Part shown: piece by piece, positions 7,908 to 14,920 of the stretch
How the letters are laid out: each line of letters begins with the position of its first letter
Position numbering within the stretch: position 1 is the first letter of the stretch
Assembly: GCA_003162615.1 (NCBI GenBank)
Contig: PMNG01000104.1
Location: 1 to 20,811, forward strand
Reading direction: 5' to 3'
Origin: Methanothrix sp.
GTDB taxonomy: Archaea; Halobacteriota; Methanosarcinia; Methanotrichales; Methanotrichaceae
Length of the DNA stretch: 20,811 bases
Position numbers and translations under genes: made by a program
The notes under the pieces: model-generated
What the model was told of the DNA's origin: nothing
Databases searched by the model: none
Seen by the model: only the letters and a program-made list of their open reading frames with translations

Positions 7908-8840
7908 ATGTCAGAGATCTCAGTGAAGGCCATTGGCATATTCAAAGGGTACAAGAGTTTCTTTGGAAAAAATACCGAGGTGCTCAAGGACATCACCCTT
8001 GAGATCAGGTCGGACGAGATCTTCGGAATTCTGGGACCCAACGGCTCGGGAAAGACAACCCTGATCTCCATTTTCTCCACTCTGATATACCCGGAAAAAG
8101 GGAGTCTGAAGATCTTGGGCCTGGACTCTCGAACCGAGAAGGACGCAATAAGAAAGCAAATAAACATCAGCACCGCAAAGCCGAACTTTCCCTGGAGCCT
8201 TACCGTCAGAGAGAACCTCAAGCACTATGCAATGCTCTATGGCATGTATGGCTCGGAATTGAAGAAGTCTGTCGATGAGCAGATAGAGGCCTTCGAGCTT
8301 GAGGAGTACAGAGACATCAAGTTCGAGGACCTGTCCACCGGTCTGAAGCAAAGGCTTTCCCTGGCCAAGGCAATGCTCAACAGACCAAGGCTTATCTTCC
8401 TGGACGAGCCCACAACGGGCCTTGACCCAGAGATAGCCATAAAGACAAGGCAATTGATACGCCGGATACACCGGGAAAACGAGGTATCTGTGATTCTATC
8501 CACCCATTACATGCCTGAGGCTGAGATGCTTTGTGACAGGATTGCGTTCCTGCGACACGGTCAGATGGTGGCCCAGGATACCCCTCAGAACTTGAAAAAC
8601 CAGCTCCATCTGGGCGAAAGAATGATTTTACACTACGTAGGTCCGGTCAATATCGACGAGCTGGAGCATATACCGGGAGTGATGAGGATTAAAGCCGAGC
8701 CCGGTATAGCTGAGATAGTCATAGACAGGACAGCGGAGAATGTAGATAGGATCATCAAGCTCTTCGCAGGAGCCAGCATTCTGAACATCGATATAATAGA
8801 ACCCGACCTGGAGGATGTGTTCCTTGAACTGGCGCGGTGA
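7908..8840 (+). CDS. ABC-2 type transporter ATP-binding protein
   Basis: This is the ATPase of an exporter-type ABC system: 310 residues from the ATG at 7908, which has GGAGAG just upstream, or 320 from an ATG at 7878 that would overlap the previous gene. It has Walker A GPNGSGKTT, signature LSTGLKQRL, Walker B LIFLDEPTTGLDP, a switch His in STHYMP, and a C-terminal domain of about 90 residues typical of drug/Na+ exporter ATPases. The expected Q-loop glutamine is not visible: the segment reads NISTAKPNFPWSLTVRENL. It overlaps the permease gene by 26 bases. Substrate is unknown. Confidence 0.88.
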   Translation: MSEISVKAIGIFKGYKSFFGKNTEVLKDITLEIRSDEIFGILGPNGSGKTTLISIFSTLIYPEKGSLKILGLDSRTEKDAIRKQINISTAKPNFPWSLTVRENLKHYAMLYGMYGSELKKSVDEQIEAFELEEYRDIKFEDLSTGLKQRLSLAKAMLNRPRLIFLDEPTTGLDPEIAIKTRQLIRRIHRENEVSVILSTHYMPEAEMLCDRIAFLRHGQMVAQDTPQNLKNQLHLGERMILHYVGPVNIDELEHIPGVMRIKAEPGIAEIVIDRTAENVDRIIKLFAGASILNIDIIEPDLEDVFLELAR

Positions 8841-9609
8841 GCTTAACAAGTACCTGGCCTCGACCTACAAGAACTGGATAATCTCCAAGAGGAATGTGTT
8901 CACGCTGTTTGAACTGTTCTTCTGGCCCATCATGGGCCTTCTGACCATCGGCCTCTTAACCAGGTTCTTGAACGTCAGCAGCAACACGGTCTCCTTTCTT
9001 CTTGTGGGCTCGATTGCTCTGGCCATCCTTCAGACTAGCCAGATGGACGTGGCCTACGTTCTCTTGTTCGATATGTGGTCCAAGAGCATCAAGAACACCT
9101 TCATAGCCCCGATCAAGAGCTATCACCTGGTCTTCGGCGCGCTGCTCTTCGGCATAGTAAGAGGAACCTTTGTCTTCGGAATACTGGTAGTAGTCAGCAA
9201 CCGCCTCTTCGGGTTCGATTTCCTGGCAGGCGGGATCGCTCCTGTTCTGATCTTTCTTGTCGGTGTTTATGCCATGGCAGCCGTTATCGGAATCACAGTC
9301 TGCATTTCAATTCTGACCTTCGGCCAGAAGGCGGACGTGGCCGCCTGGAGCCTGAGCGGCGTTGTCCTCTTAGTCAGCGGCATCTACTATCCGGTGGAGG
9401 TGCTCCCACCTGCACTGCAGGCGCTGTCCAGGGCGATACCGCTCACCTACTTCCTAGAATATTACAGGTCCGTTTATATCTCTGGGCCTCACAACATAGT
9501 TTTGGGCGCACTGTTGGCCGCGCTTTACCTGGTCGTAGGGCTGATGATGTTTGCTTGGTCGATAGAGAGAGCAAGGAGGACGGGCATCATGCTGCGTCTC
9601 TCTGAATAG
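8815..9609 (+). CDS. ABC-2 type transporter permease
   Basis: This 264-residue protein has six predicted membrane spans and the ABC-2 family hallmark LVSGIYYPVEVLPPALQALS (about 189-208), followed by PLTYFLEYYR. The ATG lies inside the end of the ATPase gene, in another frame, so translation is probably coupled. Together with the ATPase and perhaps the anchored surface protein upstream it forms an exporter of unknown substrate. Confidence 0.88.
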   Translation: MCSLNWRGELNKYLASTYKNWIISKRNVFTLFELFFWPIMGLLTIGLLTRFLNVSSNTVSFLLVGSIALAILQTSQMDVAYVLLFDMWSKSIKNTFIAPIKSYHLVFGALLFGIVRGTFVFGILVVVSNRLFGFDFLAGGIAPVLIFLVGVYAMAAVIGITVCISILTFGQKADVAAWSLSGVVLLVSGIYYPVEVLPPALQALSRAIPLTYFLEYYRSVYISGPHNIVLGALLAALYLVVGLMMFAWSIERARRTGIMLRLSE

Positions 9610-9664
9610 CTATGCTTCTGGAGAGCCAAAAAAGCGGTTTTGTACAAGACAAGAGGAGCTTGAT

Positions 9665-10882
9665 TTGATAGAGGGAACGATTGGCAGGATCAAAGTTGGG
9701 GATCTGCAGCCCGTCAGGGTTATGGCAGTGATAAACCTGAGCAAGGAGTCCTTCTACAAGGGCTCTGTGGCCAACGCAAATCAGGCTCTAACAAAGGCCA
9801 GGTCTTTGGCTGAAGAGGGGGCCGACCTTATAGACCTTGGCGCGGTCTCAACGGCTCCAGGTTCCCCGAAGATAGACGAATCATTGGAGAGCGAGAGGCT
9901 TTTCCCTGAGTTGCAGAAGATCCTGGACCTGGGATTAGAGGTCTCCGTTGACACCCAGAGGGCAAGCATTGCAGACAAGGCACTGTCCATGGGCGCTATG
10001 TGCATAAACGATGTCTCTGGTCTCTTGGATCCGTCCATGGCCAAGACGGTAGCCGACCACGACACCTCTGTGGTAATAATGGCCTCACGCCGCGTCCCCG
10101 GTGATCTTCTGACGATGGACGACATCCTGGATGTCCTCGCTGAACGGGTAAGTTCTGCTGTGGACGTAGGGGTGGATCGGGATAAGATCGTCGTCGATCC
10201 TGGCATTGGAAAGTGGATTCCAGAAAAAGAACCGGCGCACGACTTGGCCATCCTGGACGGCTTTAGACGGCTGAGGGCTCTGGGAAGGCCTGTCATGGCC
10301 GCCCTCTCAAGGAAGTCGTTCATCGGAGCCAGGCTGAACCAGCCCGAACCCAGCAAGAGACTGTGCGGCTCCCTAGCTGCCACAGCCATCGCCGTCTACA
10401 ACGGAGCCCACATCGTTCGCACTCATGATGTGTCCATGAGCCTTGACACTATTCGCATGGCTGAAGCGATCAGGGGACGTCCGCCCCAGTCCGAGGAGGA
10501 GAGCATCTCTGTAGAGGTACTCGGATACCTGGGCCACGAAAGCGACCTTGCCGATGCCCTGAGTCGAGCAAAAGTTGATCCAGGTGGATACCGTGCTCTG
10601 TGCAGAAAGGGTTCCTTCAGGGTGTTGGCCATAGGCGGCATCAGTTCTATGGAGGCCATCATAATCAAGCAGGAGATGCTTGCTCGCGGCGGAGACGCTG
10701 CCATTCCCAAAATGGCACTTCGGTGCGATCCTGACCCCCAGGGGATCCTTGTCCTAGGCACTCTATCCCAGATTTCAGGCCTTACGCGAAAATTAAAAGA
10801 CCAGCCCTTCCGTTTGCCTTTGGTCGGAAAAGCTATTGAGGGGGCACTGAGACAAATAGATGATCCTGAGCGCTACAGGTGA
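9665..10882 (+). CDS. folP: Dihydropteroate synthase homologue with C-terminal accessory domain
   Basis: This 405-residue protein starts at a TTG with GAGGAG six bases upstream. Residues about 15-275 form a pterin-binding TIM barrel: VMAVINLSKESFY in place of the bacterial MGVLNVTPDSF, then GADLIDLGAVST, VSVDTQRASIADKAL, INDVSG, DPGIGKW and ALSRKSFIGA. In methanogens such homologues are candidates for joining the pterin diphosphate to the arylamine precursor of methanopterin. Residues about 304-400 (VDPGGYRALC, IIIKQEMLARGGDAA, LGTLSQISGLTRKLKDQPF) resemble the domain that precedes the barrel in many clostridial enzymes, so the domain order appears reversed. Its stop overlaps the start of the next cofactor gene (GTGA). 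Confidence 0.85.
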   Translation: MIEGTIGRIKVGDLQPVRVMAVINLSKESFYKGSVANANQALTKARSLAEEGADLIDLGAVSTAPGSPKIDESLESERLFPELQKILDLGLEVSVDTQRASIADKALSMGAMCINDVSGLLDPSMAKTVADHDTSVVIMASRRVPGDLLTMDDILDVLAERVSSAVDVGVDRDKIVVDPGIGKWIPEKEPAHDLAILDGFRRLRALGRPVMAALSRKSFIGARLNQPEPSKRLCGSLAATAIAVYNGAHIVRTHDVSMSLDTIRMAEAIRGRPPQSEEESISVEVLGYLGHESDLADALSRAKVDPGGYRALCRKGSFRVLAIGGISSMEAIIIKQEMLARGGDAAIPKMALRCDPDPQGILVLGTLSQISGLTRKLKDQPFRLPLVGKAIEGALRQIDDPERYR

Positions 10883-12054
10883 GATTTTTGGAAGTATTCG
10901 GCATTAAGACAGATCTTATCGGAATTGGCGACGATATGGTGGAGGCCCTGGAGAGGGGTATGAAGGAGTCAGGCCTTGCCTTAGAGGATGGAGACATTCT
11001 TGTTGTTTCGGAGAGCGCCGTAGCTACCTGGGAAAGAAGGGTGATAAACCTCGAAGATGTAAAGCCGGGAAGGCTGGCCTGCGACTTGGCCGCCAGGTAC
11101 TCTAAGGACCCGCGCGACATGGAGCTGATCTTGAGAGAGGCCGACGAGATTGTTGGGGGCATTCCCGGAGTGGTCTTGACCATGAACAAAGGATTCCTCT
11201 ATCCAAACGCAGGCATTGACCACTCCAATGCTCCATCGGGTTACGTTGTGCTCTTCCCTGCTGATCCTCAGAGATCCGCTTCCGTAATACACGATAGGCT
11301 GGCCCAAGGAAAGAGGATTGGAGTGATCGTTGGCGACAGCCGCACCCATCCGCTGCGCCTCGGATGCGTTGGAGTGGCCCTGGGTTGCGTTGGCATTGAG
11401 CCAGTGGAGGACGCCCGGGGCCAAATGGATCTGTACGGCCGTCCCCTTATGATAACCAGGAAGGCGGTGGCCGACAACCTCGTCTCAGCAGCCCAGATCG
11501 TGATGGGCGAGGGTGACGAGGGAATACCCGCGGCCATAATCAGGAACGCACCTGTCAGGGTCGAGGAAGGACTGAAGTGTGAGATACCCGGCATTCCGCC
11601 GAACGAGTGCATGTACATAGGGGCGCTGCGGAGCGGGCCACATCCTTACACCGGAAGCTATGACAAGCTGATCGAAGAGGCGACCAATGCCAGGGAAAAT
11701 GCCTATGCACCTTATTCGAACTTCAAAGTTGGAGCTGCGCTTCTGGGAAAGAGCGGCAGGATATACTCAGCAGGAAACATAGAAAACGCTTCTAGTGGTG
11801 CAGATATTTGTGCAGAGAGAGCAGCAATAGCCAAGGCAGTAGCTTCTGGCGAGAAGGAGTTTGAAGCCGTGGCACTTATCGGCGACACTCCCACGCCGGT
11901 ATCTCCCTGTGGAATATGCCGGCAGATGCTAAGCGAGTTCGGGGATGATATCAAGGTCATAATGGTCAACCTGAAGGGCGATGCAGCAATGGCCAACATC
12001 ACTGAGCTGCTCCCTGGGGCCTTCAAAGGATCCTTCCTCAAAAAACAAGGTTGA
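10879..12054 (+). CDS. cofE: Coenzyme F420-0:L-glutamate ligase fused to cytidine deaminase
   Basis: This 391-residue fusion starts at a GTG overlapping the previous stop. Residues 1 to about 250 match CofE, the GTP-dependent enzyme that adds glutamates to F420-0: DGDILVVSESAVA, GFLYPNAGIDHSNAP, IGVIVGDSRTHPLRLGCVG and ITRKAVADNLVSAAQ are all present. Residues about 260-391 are a complete cytidine deaminase domain: AYAPYSNFKVGAAL, ICAERAAI with zinc ligand Cys311 and catalytic Glu313, and SPCGICRQML with zinc ligands Cys344 and Cys347. The linker is only about ten residues and has no start codon or ribosome site. Both catalytic halves look intact. Deaminase substrate is probably cytidine/deoxycytidine; a link to the deazaflavin pathway is speculation. 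Confidence 0.92.
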   Translation: MRFLEVFGIKTDLIGIGDDMVEALERGMKESGLALEDGDILVVSESAVATWERRVINLEDVKPGRLACDLAARYSKDPRDMELILREADEIVGGIPGVVLTMNKGFLYPNAGIDHSNAPSGYVVLFPADPQRSASVIHDRLAQGKRIGVIVGDSRTHPLRLGCVGVALGCVGIEPVEDARGQMDLYGRPLMITRKAVADNLVSAAQIVMGEGDEGIPAAIIRNAPVRVEEGLKCEIPGIPPNECMYIGALRSGPHPYTGSYDKLIEEATNARENAYAPYSNFKVGAALLGKSGRIYSAGNIENASSGADICAERAAIAKAVASGEKEFEAVALIGDTPTPVSPCGICRQMLSEFGDDIKVIMVNLKGDAAMANITELLPGAFKGSFLKKQG

Positions 12055-12142
12055 GTTGATTTTGCCTTCAATCTGAATATCAGAGGGTCATCTGACAGAC
12101 TCAACGATACATGGAAAAGGCTTCCTATATTCTTTTAATTGG

Positions 12143-12230
12143 TTTTTTATGAAAGATTCATATCTAGTATGAATTTCGATATAAACGGCAAACTCCTCAC
12201 CGATTATGAATTAATCATATAACTTATGAT
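12143..12230. repeat. First pair of three-armed operator-like repeats
   Basis: Copy 1 begins at 12149: ATGAA AGA TTCAT, then ATGAA at 12169. Copy 2 begins at 12206: ATGAA TTA ATCAT, then ATGAT at 12226. In both, the third arm begins exactly 20 bases after the first, about two helical turns. The spacing of 57 bases between copies is repeated in the second pair. Confidence 0.7.
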
Positions 12231-12390
12231 GCATCGATTGATATCGTTTCTTGAGAAATTGTTTCAAAAATTTTTGCTAAATCACATCTATTATTGCGGT
12301 GACTTTCCTTAGAATTTAGCTTCTAGGGATAATTAGGAATTGTCTCTAAAATCCAGGTGGGCCGATGGACGGCTACTCATGCTTTTATCG

Positions 12391-12477
12391 TTTTTTATGA
12401 ACAATTCATATAAAGTATGAATCTAATATAGATTGTGAACAATCTATTTATTATGAACTCTTCATATAGTTTATGAT
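12391..12477. repeat. Second pair of three-armed operator-like repeats
   Basis: Copy 3 begins at 12397: ATGAA CAA TTCAT, then ATGAA at 12417. Copy 4 begins at 12453: ATGAA CTC TTCAT, then ATGAT at 12473. The third arm is ATGAA in copies 1 and 3 and ATGAT in copies 2 and 4, so the pair was probably duplicated as a unit. Copies 1/3 are 248 and copies 2/4 are 247 bases apart. The flanks also match loosely (TTTTTT before copies 1 and 3; A/T tracts after copies 2 and 4). Confidence 0.7.
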
Positions 12478-12539
12478 ACGCCTTCAGATGACGATTTTTC
12501 AAAAAACAATTTAAAAAATTTGTTATTGATTACAAACGC

Positions 12540-12551
12540 TTATATATAAAG
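12540..12551 (+). promoter_or_regulatory. Strong TATA box
   Basis: TTATATATAAAG is a near-ideal archaeal TATA element, 63 bases after repeat copy 4. It predicts a transcript starting near 12570 that could run into the miniprotein and kdpABC. At the matching offset after the first repeat pair (around 12287-12296) only a weak TATTATTG is found. Confidence 0.6.
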
Positions 12552-12874
12552 ACTCACAAGCATCGCGGCTCAAGGAGGATTTGTAGGAGGATCTCTCCGA
12601 GTCACTCCTGGAAGGCTTAAGTTTGAGCAAAATCTCCGGTATGTGCAAGGCCGACCCAACTGCGATCTTGGATCTATTGTGGAGGAGTGCACATTGATCT
12701 GTAGAGGATATTTTGATGTGATCGCATGCTTTGTGCTAGCTCTTGGATATCAGAGAGATTTGAGCGATTTTTCATCGGGCCAACGTACCCGGTGAACTCT
12801 AGTATCCTATCACAATTCTGATTTTCAGGATGGGGATAATAAATTTTATGACATATAATTTCCGAGGTATCAAA

Positions 12875-12913
12875 ATGAGAATATGTCTGGCCGAGTCGAA
12901 AAGGGGTGATTGA
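12875..12913 (+). CDS. Possible 12-codon leader peptide
   Basis: The frame reads MRICLAESKRGD and stops at 12911-12913, one base before the GTG of the membrane miniprotein gene. A good ribosome site, GAGGT, lies at 12864-12868, six bases before the ATG. The tight stop-to-start arrangement suggests translational coupling. A frame this short can occur by chance. Confidence 0.3.
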   Translation: MRICLAESKRGD

Positions 12914-12914
12914 A

Positions 12915-13079
12915 GTGCCCACAACGAGCGATGAAGATGCCAAGATGATCGCTGATTTAAGGGAGATCTCAGAGGCCGAAGGAAAGCAAATAATCGAAGG
13001 CATAGCGATAATTGTAGCATTTTTCATTCTGTGGTGGATTGTAGTGATGGTTTTTTTTGGCGGGGGCTGGGCATCTTGA
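12915..13079 (+). CDS. 54-residue single-span membrane protein upstream of kdpA (KdpF analogue candidate)
   Basis: The gene starts at GTG with GGGGTGA at 12903-12909, five bases upstream. The N-terminal half is charged and helical (DEDAKMIADLREISEAEGKQ). Residues about 29-48 form one membrane span (IAIIVAFFILWWIVVMVFF), followed by GGGWAS and the stop. It lies 128 bases before kdpA on the same strand. Bacterial KdpF is also a tiny single-span protein encoded before kdpA and stabilises the complex. This one is longer and not clearly similar in sequence, so the link is by position and topology only. Confidence 0.6.
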   Translation: MPTTSDEDAKMIADLREISEAEGKQIIEGIAIIVAFFILWWIVVMVFFGGGWAS

Positions 13080-13207
13080 GGTCAAGAAAAATGGACTCAG
13101 CTCTAAACAGCTGCAAGTCAGAAATCAATACCCAAAGATCTGTTGGTTATATTTCAATCAGGCACGAGATAATGGAAATTTGCAGTCATCTATGAGGACG
13201 ATATAAA

Positions 13208-14908
13208 ATGTTGCAGGAATTTGCATACTTTGCCTTAATAGCCGTAACTCTGATACTGGCATTTCCCTTTGGATGGTACCTGGCAAAGGTCTTCAAAGGA
13301 GAGCCAAATCTGCTCACTCCGCTCTTACGACCCATAGAGCGGAGAATCTACAGGGTATGCGGCATCAATGAGAATAGCGAGATGACCTGGAAGAAATATG
13401 TTGCAACCCTGGTGGGCTTCGAGACCCTGGGGGTTGTATTTGCGTTCGTGATCCTGTCGCTGCAGGGTGTGCTTCCCTTAAATCCTCATGGGGTTAGCTC
13501 CTTCCGATGGGATTGGGCTGTTAACTCTGCCATCTCTTGGGTAACAAATACCAATTGGATAGCTTACAGCGGCGAGCGCGATCTCAGCTATTTGTCACAG
13601 ATGCTGGGGGTTCTTGTCGAGGACTATGTCAGCCCCTCGGTTGGATTCGTGGCCATAGTTGTCCTGGCACGATCCTTCAGCCGCAAGCATTGTCCTACGG
13701 TAGGCAACTTCTGGGTCGATTTCACACGGGCTATACTCTATGTGTGGATACCCCTTGGCTTGATCCTGGTATTTCCTCTCATCTCCCAGGGCGTGGTGCA
13801 GAACTTCGATCCTTATGCCGTTGCTCACACTCTGGAAGGAGGAGTCCAGCTTATACCGGGCGGTCCGGCTGCAACAGTCATAATATACCAGTTGATATGC
13901 GAGGACGGAGCCAACTACTTTGCCAACGCCATGGCTCATCCCTTCGAAAATCCGACGCCATTTACCAATTGGTTTACAATGGCATACATACTGTTCGTTC
14001 CGGCCTCAATTGTGGTCATGATAGGAAAGCTGGCCATCAGCCGTGACACGACCAAAGCGCTGTTTGCTGTCATGTTGGTGCTGTTCATACTGGTCATGCC
14101 CCTGCCTTTCTACGCGGAAAATCAGGGAAACCCGCTGCTGGAAAAATTAGGCGTCCAGGGTGGGGTGAACATGGAGGGCAAGGAGATGCGGTTTTCCATG
14201 TTCGAGCACATCATGTACATAATAGTTGGAATGGCTCCTGCAAACGGCTCAACCGTATCTCAGCACGATAGCGTGATGCCCCTCACTATATTGACGATCA
14301 TCTTCATGATTGTCATTGGAGCGCCCATCTTCGGCTGCATCGGCGAGGGCCCCATGGCATTGATTCACTACTTCATAGTGACCATGTTCATAGCAGGGCT
14401 CATGACCGGCAGAACGCCCGAGCTCATTGGCAAGAAGGTTGAATTACGTGAGATCATACTTGCCGGGGCCTCATTCCTGTTCTCATCATTCTCATCGCTG
14501 ATGACGACTGCTATTGTCATCGTTTCAGCGGCAGGTATGGCGGCACTCGGCAATGCTGGTCCTCATGGATTGACGGAAATGCTGTATGCCTTTACTTCGG
14601 CGTCCATCAACAACGGCTCATATATGGGTGGGCTGAACGTGAACAGCTATATCATCAATTTGATGACTCCGCCCTGCATGATCCTGGGAAGGTACTCCAC
14701 CTTGTTGGTGGGCATTGCCATTGCCGGTTCTATGGCCCGGAAGGGACACATCCCCATAAGCGCTGCGACTCTGCCTGTTGCTAGCCCGCTCTTCATCATG
14801 GCGGTGGTCTTCGTGGTCTTCGTAATTAGCGCCCTGTGTTTCTTCCCAGTGGCGACGATTGGTCCGATTCTGGAGCATCTGCTAATGGCGTCGGGAAGGA
14901 CGTTCTAG
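13208..14908 (+). CDS. kdpA: K+-transporting ATPase subunit A
   Basis: This 566-residue, K+-selective channel-like subunit of the Kdp pump has about ten spans. Family landmarks include WVTNTNWIAYSGERDLSYLS (111-130), AHPFENPTPFTN (243-254), GSTVSQHDSVMPL (347-359) and SINNGSYMGGL (466-476), which mark the four filter loops. The second loop reads CEDGANYF (231-238), where E. coli has TNGGGFF, so two of three glycines are replaced. The ATG has GAGGA about ten bases upstream. A second AT-rich element (GGTTATATTTC near 13145) may be an internal promoter. It is the first of three kdp genes. Confidence 0.95.
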   Translation: MLQEFAYFALIAVTLILAFPFGWYLAKVFKGEPNLLTPLLRPIERRIYRVCGINENSEMTWKKYVATLVGFETLGVVFAFVILSLQGVLPLNPHGVSSFRWDWAVNSAISWVTNTNWIAYSGERDLSYLSQMLGVLVEDYVSPSVGFVAIVVLARSFSRKHCPTVGNFWVDFTRAILYVWIPLGLILVFPLISQGVVQNFDPYAVAHTLEGGVQLIPGGPAATVIIYQLICEDGANYFANAMAHPFENPTPFTNWFTMAYILFVPASIVVMIGKLAISRDTTKALFAVMLVLFILVMPLPFYAENQGNPLLEKLGVQGGVNMEGKEMRFSMFEHIMYIIVGMAPANGSTVSQHDSVMPLTILTIIFMIVIGAPIFGCIGEGPMALIHYFIVTMFIAGLMTGRTPELIGKKVELREIILAGASFLFSSFSSLMTTAIVIVSAAGMAALGNAGPHGLTEMLYAFTSASINNGSYMGGLNVNSYIINLMTPPCMILGRYSTLLVGIAIAGSMARKGHIPISAATLPVASPLFIMAVVFVVFVISALCFFPVATIGPILEHLLMASGRTF

Positions 14909-14920
14909 GAGGATAATAGC

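Larger units (their letters stand above)
12055..12914 (+). promoter_or_regulatory. Long AT-rich control region upstream of the kdp genes
   Basis: This 860-base stretch has no convincing large gene. It contains four copies of a three-armed repeat (separate entries), a duplicated flanking block, a strong TATA box at 12540-12551, and a transcribed part with purine-rich ribosome-like sites near 12574 and 12585. One tiny frame (TTG at 12623 to TGA at 12695-12697, 24 codons) has GGAAGG upstream but no other support. A second AT-rich block at 12837-12860 could be another TATA element. A 12-codon frame at 12875 leads into the miniprotein gene. Confidence 0.6.

Noticed and set aside
12585..12609. Possible riboswitch-like hairpin in the kdp leader
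   Set aside because: Stems are only four to five base pairs and no known riboswitch core can be recognised.
12674..13027. 117-codon minus-strand frame upstream of kdpA
   Set aside because: Its first part is antisense to the membrane miniprotein gene and the remainder has no recognised family or ribosome site. The C-terminal part (SDIQELAQSMRSHQNILYRS) looks mildly protein-like and might be a relic, but support is too weak.
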